A stretch of 64,000 bases of DNA, from contig NZ_NFHG01000009.1 of NCBI RefSeq assembly GCF_002159265.1, positions 1-64,000 on the forward strand, read 5' to 3'. Positions within the stretch are counted from its first letter, which is position 1; each line of letters begins with the position of its first letter. This DNA comes from Flavonifractor sp. An82. Its GTDB lineage: Bacteria; Bacillota; Clostridia; Oscillospirales; Oscillospiraceae. Position numbers and translations under genes: made by a program. The notes below the pieces were generated by a model. That model worked only from the letters and a program-made list of their open reading frames with translations, was not told the DNA's origin and did not search any database. Positions 42,739 through 54,664 of the stretch are shown piece after piece.

Positions 42739-44211
42739 ATGAAGAAATTGTCCCTGCGTGTTGGCGCTCTGCTGCTGGCGGGAACCATGTCCCTGTCCGC
42801 CCTGCCTGCCCAGGCCGCCGAGTATTCTGATCTGGACTGGAACCATTGGGCCTATGAGGAGATGACAAGGGCGGTGGGCCTTGGGATCCTCCAGGGTGTG
42901 GGCGGCAACCAGCTGGCTCCCGCCCAGACCATGACCTGGGGCCAGTTTCTGGCCCTGATGGCCCGTACCTTTGCGCCCGAGGACTATCAGCAGGCCCTGG
43001 ACCAGGGCGCCGCCTGGGACCTGGCGGGCTATCAGGCCGCGGAGGAGGCCCGCATCCTGCGGGAGCGGGACGACCTGCCGGTCACCCCCGACCGGCTTGG
43101 GGAGGGCATCACCCGGGAGGATGCGGCGGTACTGCTCTACCGGGCGCTGCCGGAATCCCTTCAGGATACCTATGAGGAGCAGATGGACAACCTGGGGACC
43201 GGCGGTCTGTTTTCCGACTTTGCGCAGATGGACAGGATCCATCAGATCGCGGTGTACGCCTTGTCCTGCAGCAGCGTGGTCAACGGCAAGCCGGACGGCT
43301 CCTTCGGCCGTTATGATCTCATCCAGCGCTGCGACGGCACGGTACTGCTGATGCGGACCCTGAACGTGGTGGACCGGGCCCTGGCCGGTGAGCCCATGTC
43401 CATTACGGTGCACGGCGTGGACAGCGAGACCGGCGAAATCCTGTATACCCGGCAGTATGATGCAGCGGTGAATCAATCTCTGTACTACCTGCTGGGCGAT
43501 GATCCCCAGTATTACGTGTACGACTACCCCCAGAGCAACGATACCGTCACCTCCGCCTGCTCCACCTACTATGTGCAGTACCGCCCCATGACCCAGTCCG
43601 AGCGGGCGGAGGCTGAATTCTGGGACCGGGTGGAGCAGGGCCTGGCCACCGAGGATGAGTACTGGACCCAACCCTTCTGGCTGACCACCCAGGGCGCAAA
43701 TGCGGCCAAGAGCACGCTGCTCTTCGGCGACCCGGGCAAGTACCGCTTTGACAACCGGGCGGAGGCTCAGGCCAGCATGACCACCATCACCGTCCCCGTC
43801 TGGCGGCTGTCCGGCGGAGTCAAGAAATCTGCCACCTCTACCATCCAGGTCCACACCGCCATTGCCGAGGACATCAAGGCCATCTTTACCGAGATCTACA
43901 ATGACCCGGAGCAGTTCCCCATCAACGCCGCGGGCTGCTTCCGCTATGTGGAGGGCACCTCCGGCGAGCACAACTGCGGCACCGCCATCGACCTCAACCC
44001 CAATGAGAACTATCAGATCCGGGACGGCCAGATCATGACGGGCAGCTGCTGGGAGCCGGGGACCAATCCCTACTCCATCGCCCCGGACAGCTCGGTGGTG
44101 CGGATCTTTGAAGCCCACGGCTGGAGCTGGGGCGGCGACGCCTGGGCCATGGACAGCGACGACGCCCAGGGCTACCACGACTACATGCACTTCTCCTACA
44201 TGGGCGGCTGA
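42739..44211 (+). CDS. SLH-domain cell-surface protein with M15/VanY-type peptidase domain
   Basis: A 490-residue secreted protein: signal peptide MKKLSLRVGALLLAGTMSLS to about ALPAQAA, two or three S-layer homology repeats (WAYEEMTRAVGLGILQG, FSDFAQMDRIHQIAVYAL), a linker domain, and a C-terminal D-Ala-D-Ala carboxypeptidase-like domain with HNCGTAIDLNP and HGWSWGGDAW...DYMHF, which supply the zinc histidines and Asp. It should sit in the wall and trim peptidoglycan stem peptides. Terminator at 44226-44259. Confidence 0.85.
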   Translation: MKKLSLRVGALLLAGTMSLSALPAQAAEYSDLDWNHWAYEEMTRAVGLGILQGVGGNQLAPAQTMTWGQFLALMARTFAPEDYQQALDQGAAWDLAGYQAAEEARILRERDDLPVTPDRLGEGITREDAAVLLYRALPESLQDTYEEQMDNLGTGGLFSDFAQMDRIHQIAVYALSCSSVVNGKPDGSFGRYDLIQRCDGTVLLMRTLNVVDRALAGEPMSITVHGVDSETGEILYTRQYDAAVNQSLYYLLGDDPQYYVYDYPQSNDTVTSACSTYYVQYRPMTQSERAEAEFWDRVEQGLATEDEYWTQPFWLTTQGANAAKSTLLFGDPGKYRFDNRAEAQASMTTITVPVWRLSGGVKKSATSTIQVHTAIAEDIKAIFTEIYNDPEQFPINAAGCFRYVEGTSGEHNCGTAIDLNPNENYQIRDGQIMTGSCWEPGTNPYSIAPDSSVVRIFEAHGWSWGGDAWAMDSDDAQGYHDYMHFSYMGG

Positions 44212-44225
44212 CCTGTCCGCCCAGC

Positions 44226-44259
44226 AAAAACGGACCTGCCTGAGGCAGGTCCGTTTTTT
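44226..44259. terminator. Bidirectional terminator
   Basis: AAAAACGGACCTGCC, loop TGA, complement and TTTTTT between convergent genes. Confidence 0.9.
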
Positions 44260-44263
44260 CACT

Positions 44264-45019
44264 TTATTGCTCCTCCATAGTCCGGTCGGCAAAGCAGGCC
44301 CGTTTCAGGCCCAGGATGGGGGCGGCGCCTGCCAGGGTGGTACCGAAGAACACCACTTCCTTGTCCAGGTCCAGGTAGTCCACAATGGTACCATTGCACA
44401 GGGTACTGCCGGTACACAGCACCAGATCAGCCCAGTCCACCGCCTCCTGCCGCCCGGACGCGCCGTCCAGCACCGGGCAGCCGTCCTTCACCTTGCCGAT
44501 GTTGTCCGGATTCAGATCCAGCACTTTCAGAGGGAAGCGCTGGGACAGGGCGGCAATGAGGGCGGGCTGGAAGCCCACCAGGGCGATTTTGGGAGCACCA
44601 TAGGTATCCGCCACCCACTGGGCCATATGGCGGGCACACAGCTCCGGCCCGCCGTCCCTGCAATGGACGGTGTTGTCCGCCCGGCCCAGATATTTCATCA
44701 CCGCATTGAGGGTGGCAATGAACAGCCCCCGGCTGTGAGGATCCCCCTCCAGGTCCAGAGCCAGCACCTGGTCCAGGTACCCCTCAAAGTGTGCAGGGGC
44801 GTCGGTAAAAGCCTGGCCCATGGCCCCCCGGAAATCGGCCATCAGCATGACCTCCTTGCCGGTGAGGATGGGGTAGTCGGTGCGCTGGGTGCGGCCGATG
44901 GCCTCCTCCGGGGTGAGGCCCCGTGCCCTGACGGTCACCGCCGAGCCGGTGAGCCCGTGCTCCTCCAGAGCGGCGGCCAAAGCGGAGCGCAGGGTCTCGT
45001 ACAGCGTATGCCGGTCCAT
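44264..45019 (-). CDS. DUF364/Rossmann-like protein
   Basis: A 251-residue protein with a C-terminal Rossmann-like fold (IALVGFQPALIAALSQRFPLKVLDLNPDNIG; VLCTGSTLCNGTIVDYL). The family is linked to metal transport and predicted to handle chelated metals. It is co-directional with modB, starting two bases after its stop region (GGAAGGGAG in front), where modC would be expected; it is not an ATPase. Confidence 0.75.
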   Translation of the reverse strand: MDRHTLYETLRSALAAALEEHGLTGSAVTVRARGLTPEEAIGRTQRTDYPILTGKEVMLMADFRGAMGQAFTDAPAHFEGYLDQVLALDLEGDPHSRGLFIATLNAVMKYLGRADNTVHCRDGGPELCARHMAQWVADTYGAPKIALVGFQPALIAALSQRFPLKVLDLNPDNIGKVKDGCPVLDGASGRQEAVDWADLVLCTGSTLCNGTIVDYLDLDKEVVFFGTTLAGAAPILGLKRACFADRTMEEQ

Positions 45020-45020
45020 G

Positions 45021-45821
45021 TTACAGCTCCCTTCCTTTCCCACCGGCCAGACGGCTCACCCCCTGGACCGCCAGGGAGAGCAGAAGCAGCAGCAGGGCCG
45101 CCGCCAGCGCCATACCGTTGTCGCCGGTGGAGATATTGAGATAGATACTGGCGGGCAGGGTCTCGGTCTTCAGCCGGGTGACCCCCACCAGCATCAGGGT
45201 GGCGCCAAACTCCCCCATGCCCCGGCTCCAGGCCAGCAGAAAGGCCGACAGCAGGGCGGGGCGGCACAGGGGCAGGGTGATGTGGCGAAAGGCCTGGAAC
45301 CGGGTGGCTCCCAGGGTCTGGGCGGTGAGGGGGAGCTCCGGGTCGATCTGCCGAAAGGCCTGGGCGGCCAGGTGGATCACAAAGGGCAGGTTGATGAGCA
45401 GATGGACCGCTACGATGCCCTTGGGATCAAAGACCAGCCGCAGGCCCAGCTCCTTCAGGGCCTTGCCGAAGGGGGAGGAAAAGAGGGTGAGCAGGCACAG
45501 GCCCAGCACCAGATAGGGCAGGGCCAGAGGCAGCTCCAGCAGGGCTTCCGCCCACCGCTTGCCGGGCAGTGGGGTAAAGGCCAGCAGATAGGCACAGGGG
45601 ACCCCAATGAGGATGCACAGCAGGGTAGACAATGTGGTGGTCCACAGGCTCAGCCCCACAGCAAAGCGGATCTCCCCGTCAGCCAGGGCCCGGCCCAGGT
45701 TGGGCAGCCCCCCGGCCACCACGCCCCACAGGCTGGCCGCCACATAGAGCAGCACCCCAAGCAGCAGCACCAGAAAGCCCCACTCAAAGGGCTTTAAGGG
45801 ACGTTTATCCCGCCAGCTCAT
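45021..45821 (-). CDS. modB: Molybdate ABC transporter permease
   Basis: A 266-residue permease with six membrane segments and the EAA-type loop about 180-200 ([33 protein letters not shown]), closest to ModB. The ATG at 45821 overlaps the end of the broken modA frame. No modC ATPase gene follows, so it either uses a distant ATPase or no longer works. Confidence 0.85.
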   Translation of the reverse strand: MSWRDKRPLKPFEWGFLVLLLGVLLYVAASLWGVVAGGLPNLGRALADGEIRFAVGLSLWTTTLSTLLCILIGVPCAYLLAFTPLPGKRWAEALLELPLALPYLVLGLCLLTLFSSPFGKALKELGLRLVFDPKGIVAVHLLINLPFVIHLAAQAFRQIDPELPLTAQTLGATRFQAFRHITLPLCRPALLSAFLLAWSRGMGEFGATLMLVGVTRLKTETLPASIYLNISTGDNGMALAAALLLLLLSLAVQGVSRLAGGKGREL

Positions 45822-46291
45822 AGCCGTAGCTGGTCCAGATGTCCCAGGCGGTCTGGCTGTCCAGGAACTGGGCGAAGGCGTCGGCGGCCTCGGCATCCGC
45901 CGAGCAGGTCAGCCGGGCGGCAGGGATGGTCTTGATGTAGTTCTCCATCTCAGGACAGTCCACGATCTCCCCCTGGTCAGCGTTGACATTCTCCTTCCAC
46001 ACGATGATGGCGTCGCACTCGTCGGCGGCCAGAACGGTGGACATGGCGGGGGCGGTGGTGGTGTTGGACACGATGTCCACCTGATCGGTGATTCCGAAAT
46101 CCTCAAACACCTGGACGGCGATCTTGCCGATGGGGGTGGCCGCTCAGGTCGGCGGCCGCCGGGGTGGTCTCAACGGCGGCGGGGGTGGTCTCAGCGGCGG
46201 GATCGGTCTCCGCCGGTGGGGGACTGGAGCAGCCTGCCAGCAGAGAAAGGGCCAGCAGGGCGGACAGCGTGAGAGAGAACAGCTTCTTCAT
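45805..46291 (-). pseudogene. modA: Molybdate-binding lipoprotein modA, internal deletion and frameshift
   Basis: The 5' part (46291 to about 46,145) encodes a lipoprotein signal (MKKLFSLTLSALLALSLLAGCSS, lipobox LLAGC) and a Thr/Ala/Glu spacer. The 3' part (about 46,143 to 45,805) encodes the second lobe ([20 protein letters not shown] to the C-terminus GYELAG) in another frame. The first lobe and hinge, around 130-140 residues, are missing. Two short frames remain in place of one 250-residue protein. Confidence 0.85.
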
Positions 46292-46333
46292 GACAAACAC
46301 CTCCTGGTTTGTCACGAGTATACCAAAATTCCC

Positions 46334-47008
46334 TCACTTGGTATGTTGTCTGGACAACTTTTCAGAAAAAAGGGTGAACTGGTTCTTCCGGAAGGTGAGC
46401 ACCCCCTCCCCCTCCAGCTCCTTGAGGGTATGGGAGAGGACGGAGCGGTTGAGGCACAGGTAGTTGGCCATGGCCTCCCGGTCAAAGGGGATGGTGAAGG
46501 TATCGCTTCCCGACCGCCCGGCCTGGGCAACCAGGTACTTCAGAATGCGCTGCCGGGCGCTTTTCACCGAAAGGGCGTCGATTTTATAATATTTCCGGAT
46601 ATTCTGGTTGGCCACGAAGTGGAGCAGATTGCCCAGCAGGGCCAGCCGCAGCTCCACCGGCAGACCAGGGTCCTCCAGCCGCTCCAGAGGGACCCGCCAG
46701 ACGGCGCAGGGCTCCAGGGTACACACCGAGTAGGGACTGGTCCGTTTGGGGGTACAGGCCACCTCCCCCGCCACCAGATAGCCGGGGTAGAGCTGCTGGT
46801 AGAGAACCTCCGAGCCGTCGGCGTCCAGCCGGACCGCCCGCATGGTGCCGGTGAGCAAGATCTCCAGCCGGTCCACCCGCTCCCCCTCCTGGACGGCCAC
46901 GGTGCGGGCGGGGTACTCCTCCCGCCGTCCTCCCAGCTGGGTCAGGGTCTCCTCCAAGTCCAGACCGCGAAAGAGCACACAGCCCTCCAGGATCTCCCGT
47001 TCTTCCAT
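46334..47008 (-). CDS. Crp/Fnr-family transcriptional regulator
   Basis: A 224-residue protein: cNMP-binding beta-barrel ([34 protein letters not shown]), dimer helix, and a C-terminal winged helix ([32 protein letters not shown]). There is no Fnr-type cysteine cluster. AAGGAGG precedes the ATG at 47008. It is just upstream of the modA remnant in the same direction, 42 bases apart, so it once likely controlled molybdate uptake. Confidence 0.9.
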   Translation of the reverse strand: MEEREILEGCVLFRGLDLEETLTQLGGRREEYPARTVAVQEGERVDRLEILLTGTMRAVRLDADGSEVLYQQLYPGYLVAGEVACTPKRTSPYSVCTLEPCAVWRVPLERLEDPGLPVELRLALLGNLLHFVANQNIRKYYKIDALSVKSARQRILKYLVAQAGRSGSDTFTIPFDREAMANYLCLNRSVLSHTLKELEGEGVLTFRKNQFTLFSEKLSRQHTK

Positions 47009-47084
47009 GGTCCCACCTCCTTGCCCGAAGGATAGCACGCCGGGAGGATTTTTGCAACCAGTCCTCCGGGATGGGCCGGAACAC

Positions 47085-47113
47085 TTGTAATTTCCAGGCG
47101 GATAAGATATAAT
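47085..47113 (+). promoter_or_regulatory. ychF promoter
   Basis: TTGTAA (47085-47090), 17 bp, TATAAT (47108-47113). Confidence 0.8.
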
Positions 47114-47149
47114 ACTGGGGCTAATACGCCGAAAGAGGGTAACTGACCG

Positions 47150-48259
47150 ATGAAATTAGGTATCGTGGGTCTGCCCAACGTGGGCAAATCGACCCTTTTC
47201 AACGCCATCACCAACGCCGGCGCCGAGAGCGCCAACTACCCCTTCTGCACCATCGACCCCAACGTGGGCGTGGTGGCGGTGCCCGACCAGCGTCTGGACG
47301 CACTGACCGAGATGTATCACCCCAAGAAGACCACCCCCGCCGTGGTGGAGTTCGTGGACATCGCCGGTCTGGTCAAGGGCGCCAGCCAGGGCCAGGGCCT
47401 GGGCAACAAGTTCCTGGCCAACATCCGGGAGTGCGACGCCATCGTCCATGTGGTGCGCTGCTTTGACGACGAGAACATCATGCATGTGGTGGCCGACACC
47501 AGCACCAACGTGCCTGTGGACCCCGCCGGGGACATCGGCGTCATTGACATCGAGCTCATCATGGCCGACGTGGAGATGGTGGAGCGCCGCATCGACAAGG
47601 CTCAGAAAGCCGCCAAGGGCGACAAGAAGTACCTGCGGGAGGTGGAGGTGTTCACCGCCCTGAAGGACTGGCTCAACGACGGCAACTCCGCCCGCTCCTT
47701 CGAGTGCGACGAGGACGACGCCGCCATCATCGCCACCGCCGAGCTGCTCTCCCTCAAGCCCATCATCTACGCCGCCAACCTGGACGAGGACGGCTTTGCC
47801 GACTGCCACAGCAATGCCTACTACAAGATCGTGGAGGATCTGGCCGCCAAGGAGGGGGCCCAGGTCATCCCTGTGTGCGCCAAGCTGGAGGCCGAGATCG
47901 CTGAGCTGGACGCCGACGAGAAGAAGATGTTCCTGGACGATCTGGGTATCGCCGAGTCCGGCCTGGACCGGCTCATCAAGGCCAGCTACGCCCTGCTGGG
48001 CCTCATCTCCTTCCTCACCTCCGGCGAGGACGAGTGCCGGGCCTGGACCATCAAGAAGGGCACCAAAGCCCCCCAGGCCGCCGGTAAGATCCACACCGAC
48101 TTTGAGCGGGGCTTCATCCGGGCTGAGGTGGTCAATTTTGACGACCTGATGGCCTGCGGCTCCATGAACGGCGCCAAGGAAAAGGGCCTGGTCCGTTCCG
48201 AGGGCAAGGAATATGTGATGAAGGACGGCGACATCGTCCTGTTCCGATTCAACGTGTAA
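47150..48259 (+). CDS. ychF: Ribosome-binding ATPase YchF
   Basis: A 369-residue Obg-family P-loop protein: GLPNVGKST (7-15), the [20 protein letters not shown] switch region, and a C-terminal TGS-like domain ([17 protein letters not shown]). YchF has a NxxE-type specificity loop (here AANLDEDGF) and hydrolyses ATP. Length is normal. Confidence 0.96.
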   Translation: MKLGIVGLPNVGKSTLFNAITNAGAESANYPFCTIDPNVGVVAVPDQRLDALTEMYHPKKTTPAVVEFVDIAGLVKGASQGQGLGNKFLANIRECDAIVHVVRCFDDENIMHVVADTSTNVPVDPAGDIGVIDIELIMADVEMVERRIDKAQKAAKGDKKYLREVEVFTALKDWLNDGNSARSFECDEDDAAIIATAELLSLKPIIYAANLDEDGFADCHSNAYYKIVEDLAAKEGAQVIPVCAKLEAEIAELDADEKKMFLDDLGIAESGLDRLIKASYALLGLISFLTSGEDECRAWTIKKGTKAPQAAGKIHTDFERGFIRAEVVNFDDLMACGSMNGAKEKGLVRSEGKEYVMKDGDIVLFRFNV

Positions 48260-48267
48260 TTGATGCG

Positions 48268-48319
48268 AAAGCCCCGTCTTTTGGGCCGCTTTGCGGTTCA
48301 AAAGACGGGGTTTCTTTTT
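48268..48319 (+). terminator. ychF terminator
   Basis: AAAGCCCCGTCTTTT and its complement CAAAAGACGGGGTTT enclose a 16-base loop and are followed by CTTTTTG. Confidence 0.85.
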
Positions 48320-48323
48320 GTGC

Positions 48324-48349
48324 GGGCCGATGAAGGCATCGGCCCCTAC
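48324..48349. repeat. Dispersed 26-bp repeat, copy 1
   Basis: GGGCCGATG-AA-GGCATCGGCCCCTAC; 24 of 26 bases identical to 62503-62528. Internally palindromic (GGGCCGATG/CATCGGCCC). Confidence 0.75.
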
Positions 48350-48373
48350 AAACCATGGAAGGACCATCGCTGC

Positions 48374-48406
48374 AAAAAAGACCCCCGGGCAGTTGCCCGG
48401 GGGTCT
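48374..48406 (-). terminator. nifJ terminator
   Basis: TGCCCGGGGGTCT stem with AC loop and six T on the minus strand, 13 bases past the nifJ stop. Confidence 0.9.
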
Positions 48407-48418
48407 TAGTGGTTCTAA

Positions 48419-51985
<3,567 letters not shown>

Positions 51986-52012
51986 GAAAACGATTCCTCC
52001 TTGTTCATTGTT

Positions 52013-52075
52013 CCAGGGCAATGGGAATCGGTCCCCGCCTCATCTCGAGACCGGGCCGGATTCCCATTACCCTGG
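52013..52075 (-). other. Long stem in the nifJ 5' leader
   Basis: CCAGGGCAATGGGAATC (52013-52029) pairs with GATTCCCATTACCCTGG (52059-52075), 16 of 17 positions as Watson-Crick and the last as G-U in the minus-strand RNA. It sits between the nifJ promoter and the ribosome site, so it is transcribed. Loop of 29 bases has a small GGTC/GACC stem. Confidence 0.65.
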
Positions 52076-52119
52076 CTTTTTCCCCGCTTACCAGAAAGAA
52101 ACTTTCTCGGAGCGACTTC

Positions 52120-52148
52120 ATTGTAACACCATCGAAACGGTTTGTAAA
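52120..52148 (-). promoter_or_regulatory. nifJ promoter
   Basis: TTTACA (52143-52148), 17 bp, TACAAT (52120-52125) on the minus strand; leader of about 130 bases. Confidence 0.8.
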
Positions 52149-52335
52149 TCAAATCTTACTTATCTGTGAAAATTTTCTTCCCATTTTAAAATCCCTAGGA
52201 TTTTACACGGTTTTTTCCGCTTTTCCCCGAAAAAAATTCGTAACTGGGTGTATCTGCTGAACCCGTTGTACTAGACTGTGCGTTCTATTTGACTTTCCTA
52301 AACATTTCCATCCAATCCTATCCTGCCACCCCGTC

Positions 52336-52364
52336 TTGGCGGAAATTTTCGTCCGTGATATAAT
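52336..52364 (+). promoter_or_regulatory. yifB promoter
   Basis: TTGGCG (52336-52341), 17 bp, TATAAT (52359-52364) with TGA extended -10. Confidence 0.8.
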
Positions 52365-52394
52365 ATGGTAAACACATGGGAAGAGGGTGATGCC

Positions 52395-53912
52395 ATGCTC
52401 TGCGAAGTGCGTTCTCTGGGTCTGACCGGCATCTCGGGCTACGAGGTACGGGCGGAGTGCGACCTGTCCGGCGGCCTGCCCGCCTTTGAGATCGTGGGCC
52501 TGCCTGACGCGGCAGTGAAGGAGGCCCGGGACCGGGTGAGGGCCGCCATCAAAAACTGCGGCTTCTCCTTCCCGGTCTCCCGCATCACGGTCAACCTGGC
52601 CCCGGCGGACCGGAAGAAGGGAGGCACGGTGTACGACCTGCCCATTCTGGTGGGCATTCTGGCAGCGGGGGAGCAGCTCCGCCTGCCCGCCGCCCCCTGC
52701 GCCTTTGTGGGGGAGCTGTCCCTGTCCGGCCAGCTGCGGCCCATTCCCGGTATGCTGCCCATGGCCCTGGCCGCCCGGCGGGCGGGCATCAAAGAGCTCT
52801 ACGTCCCCGCCCCCTCCGCCGCCGAGGCCACCCTGGCCGGGGAAGTGACCGTCTACCCGGTGGAGAGCGTCTCCCAGCTGGTGGCCCACCTGCGGGGAGA
52901 CGCCCCCATCCTCCCCGCCGACCCCTGGGTGCCCGGAACCGATGTGGAGGCGGAGCTGGACTTTGCCGACGTGAAGGGCCAGGAGAACGGCAAGCGTGCC
53001 CTGGAGATCGCCGCCGCCGGAGGCCACAACCTGGCCATGGTGGGCCCGCCGGGTTCGGGGAAATCCATGCTGGCCCGCCGCCTGCCCTCCATCCTGCCCG
53101 ATATGACCCGGCGGGAGGCCCTGGAGGCCACCGCCGTCCACTCGGTCATGGGCCTCACCGATGCCCAGCATCCCCTGCTCACCCACCGTCCCTTCCGCTC
53201 CCCCCACCACTCCATCTCGGCCACCGGCATGGCGGGAGGCGGCTCCCCCCTGCCCCGCCCCGGGGAGATCTCCCTGGCCCACAACGGGGTACTCTTCCTG
53301 GACGAGCTGCCCGAGTTCCACAAGGACGTGCTGGAGACCCTGCGTCAGCCCCTGGAGGAGGGCCAGGTGGTCATCAGCCGGGCGGCGGGCAGCGGCCGCT
53401 TCCCCGCCCGGTTCATGCTGGTGTGCGCCATGAACCCCTGCAAGTGCGGCTGGTACGGCTATTCGGACCGGTGCCGCTGCACCCACCAGGCGGTGGAGAA
53501 GTACCTGGGCAAACTGTCCGGGCCCCTGCTGGACCGGATCGACCTGTATGTGGAGGTGCCGCCCCTGGACTTCGACCAGCTGTCCAAGCGGCCCGACGCC
53601 GAACCCTCCGCCGTCATCAAGGCCCGGGTGGACGCTGCTCGGGCCATCCAGACCGCCCGCTTTGGGCCGGATGGTCCCGACTGCAACGCCCATATGGGCC
53701 AGCAGGAGCTGGCCCGGTTCTGCCGGCTGGATGAGGCGGGCACCGCCCTCATCAAGGGGGCCTTTGACCGGATGGGCCTCACCGCCCGCAGCTACGACCG
53801 CATCCTGCGGGTGGCCCGCACCATCGCCGACCTGGACGGGGCGGAGGCCATCGGGGTGGAGCATCTGGCCGAGGCCATCCAGTACCGGGAGAGCGCCCTG
53901 CTCCGGCGGTAA
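52395..53912 (+). CDS. YifB/ComM-family Mg-chelatase-like AAA ATPase
   Basis: A 505-residue protein: N-terminal ChlI-type Lon-like domain (FEIVGLPDAAVKEARDRVRAAI), AAA+ core with GPPGSGKSM (about 216-224) and LFLDELPEF Walker B (about 299-307), a Cys motif CNPCKCGWYGYSDRCRC region and a C-terminal Mg_chelatase_C domain (RSYDRILRVARTIADL). ComM is a branch-migration helicase in natural transformation; here the role is inferred. ATG 52395 is favoured over upstream starts. Confidence 0.92.
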   Translation: MLCEVRSLGLTGISGYEVRAECDLSGGLPAFEIVGLPDAAVKEARDRVRAAIKNCGFSFPVSRITVNLAPADRKKGGTVYDLPILVGILAAGEQLRLPAAPCAFVGELSLSGQLRPIPGMLPMALAARRAGIKELYVPAPSAAEATLAGEVTVYPVESVSQLVAHLRGDAPILPADPWVPGTDVEAELDFADVKGQENGKRALEIAAAGGHNLAMVGPPGSGKSMLARRLPSILPDMTRREALEATAVHSVMGLTDAQHPLLTHRPFRSPHHSISATGMAGGGSPLPRPGEISLAHNGVLFLDELPEFHKDVLETLRQPLEEGQVVISRAAGSGRFPARFMLVCAMNPCKCGWYGYSDRCRCTHQAVEKYLGKLSGPLLDRIDLYVEVPPLDFDQLSKRPDAEPSAVIKARVDAARAIQTARFGPDGPDCNAHMGQQELARFCRLDEAGTALIKGAFDRMGLTARSYDRILRVARTIADLDGAEAIGVEHLAEAIQYRESALLRR

Positions 53913-53941
53913 TAGGACAGACATCTGATTTTCAAAGATAG

Positions 53942-53975
53942 GACCCCCTGACCATTGGCCACTGGTCAGGGGGTC
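53942..53975. terminator. Hairpin between yifB and the XRE gene
   Basis: GACCCCCTGACCA / TGGTCAGGGGGTC with 8-base loop; overlaps the last codons of the XRE gene. Poor T run, moderate support. Confidence 0.6.
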
Positions 53976-54211
53976 TCTTTCAATAGTTCATCATAGCTGG
54001 TTTGCAGTACATCCCGGATGGCTTTCAGCTGCGTGGCAGAGATATGCTGGATGCCCCGCTCGATCTTGACCAACGCTTCCCGGGTCATGTCCACGCCCTC
54101 CAGCTGCAGCTTGTTTGCCAGTTCCGTCTGTCCCAGCTTTTTCTCCAGACGCAGCCGCCGGATGTTTCTGCCGATCTGGATTTGATCCTGCTTGATCTTT
54201 TGCTCCTCCAA
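53966..54211 (-). CDS. XRE-family regulator
   Basis: An 81-residue Cro/C1 protein (IGRNIRRLRLEKKLGQTELANKLQLEGVDMTREALVKIERG). TTG start at 54211 with GGAGGTG in front. Divergent from the 82-aa gene; the gap holds two matching palindromes. Confidence 0.85.
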   Translation of the reverse strand: MEEQKIKQDQIQIGRNIRRLRLEKKLGQTELANKLQLEGVDMTREALVKIERGIQHISATQLKAIRDVLQTSYDELLKETP

Positions 54212-54223
54212 ATCCTCACCTCC

Positions 54224-54291
54224 GGACTGATTTGAGTCCTTTTTCTTTATTCTATGGATTTGAGGTGATATAATAGGACCAGTTTCAGTCC
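54224..54291. promoter_or_regulatory. Paired 16-bp palindromes and extended -10 promoter
   Basis: GGACTGATTTGAGTCC (54224-54239) and GGACCAGTTTCAGTCC (54276-54291) are 52 bp apart, five helical turns. The plus-strand TGATATAAT (to 54273) lies between. Likely operator of the XRE protein. Confidence 0.7.
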
Positions 54292-54316
54292 ACTTATAGA
54301 TAAGGAGGATAAATTT

Positions 54317-54565
54317 ATGGATCTGGCTATCCAGCTTTTGTCAAACCTTTTGGAACGACGGCAAATAAGTGTAACTTTTCCGGGTTTAAATCTAACCGCT
54401 CAAGAGATGTTGGAGGCATCCAGCTATCAGGCATTGTGTCAAATCAGAGAAATTCTCTGTGATGACAGTCTGAGTGACCCGGAATGTTTTGAAAAGATCG
54501 AACGTATTGTCTGCCTGTTTGAGCATATGGGCTCCGGCTGCGGCAGCAGGCACGATTTTGGATAG
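54317..54565 (+). CDS. 82-aa protein of unknown function
   Basis: Small acidic, helical protein (MDLAIQLLSNLLERRQIS...) with a C-terminal CLFEHMGSGCGSRHDFG. AAGGAGG precedes the ATG. It contains no motif I know; divergent pairing with an XRE gene suggests shared control. Confidence 0.6.
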   Translation: MDLAIQLLSNLLERRQISVTFPGLNLTAQEMLEASSYQALCQIREILCDDSLSDPECFEKIERIVCLFEHMGSGCGSRHDFG

Positions 54566-54593
54566 ATTTTTGGCAATGTAACCCCCATTTTTC

Positions 54594-54622
54594 TGGACAT
54601 TCCCCCCGGTTTTCGCTATAAT
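54594..54622 (+). promoter_or_regulatory. thiI promoter
   Basis: TGGACA (54594-54599), 17 bp, TATAAT (54617-54622). Confidence 0.8.
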
Positions 54623-54664
54623 GGCTTTCGATTACAGGAACGAATTACTGAAAGAGGAATCACC

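Noticed and set aside
42586..44292. 568-codon frame antisense to the SLH/M15 gene
   Set aside because: Runs through two terminators and two promoters; low-complexity product.
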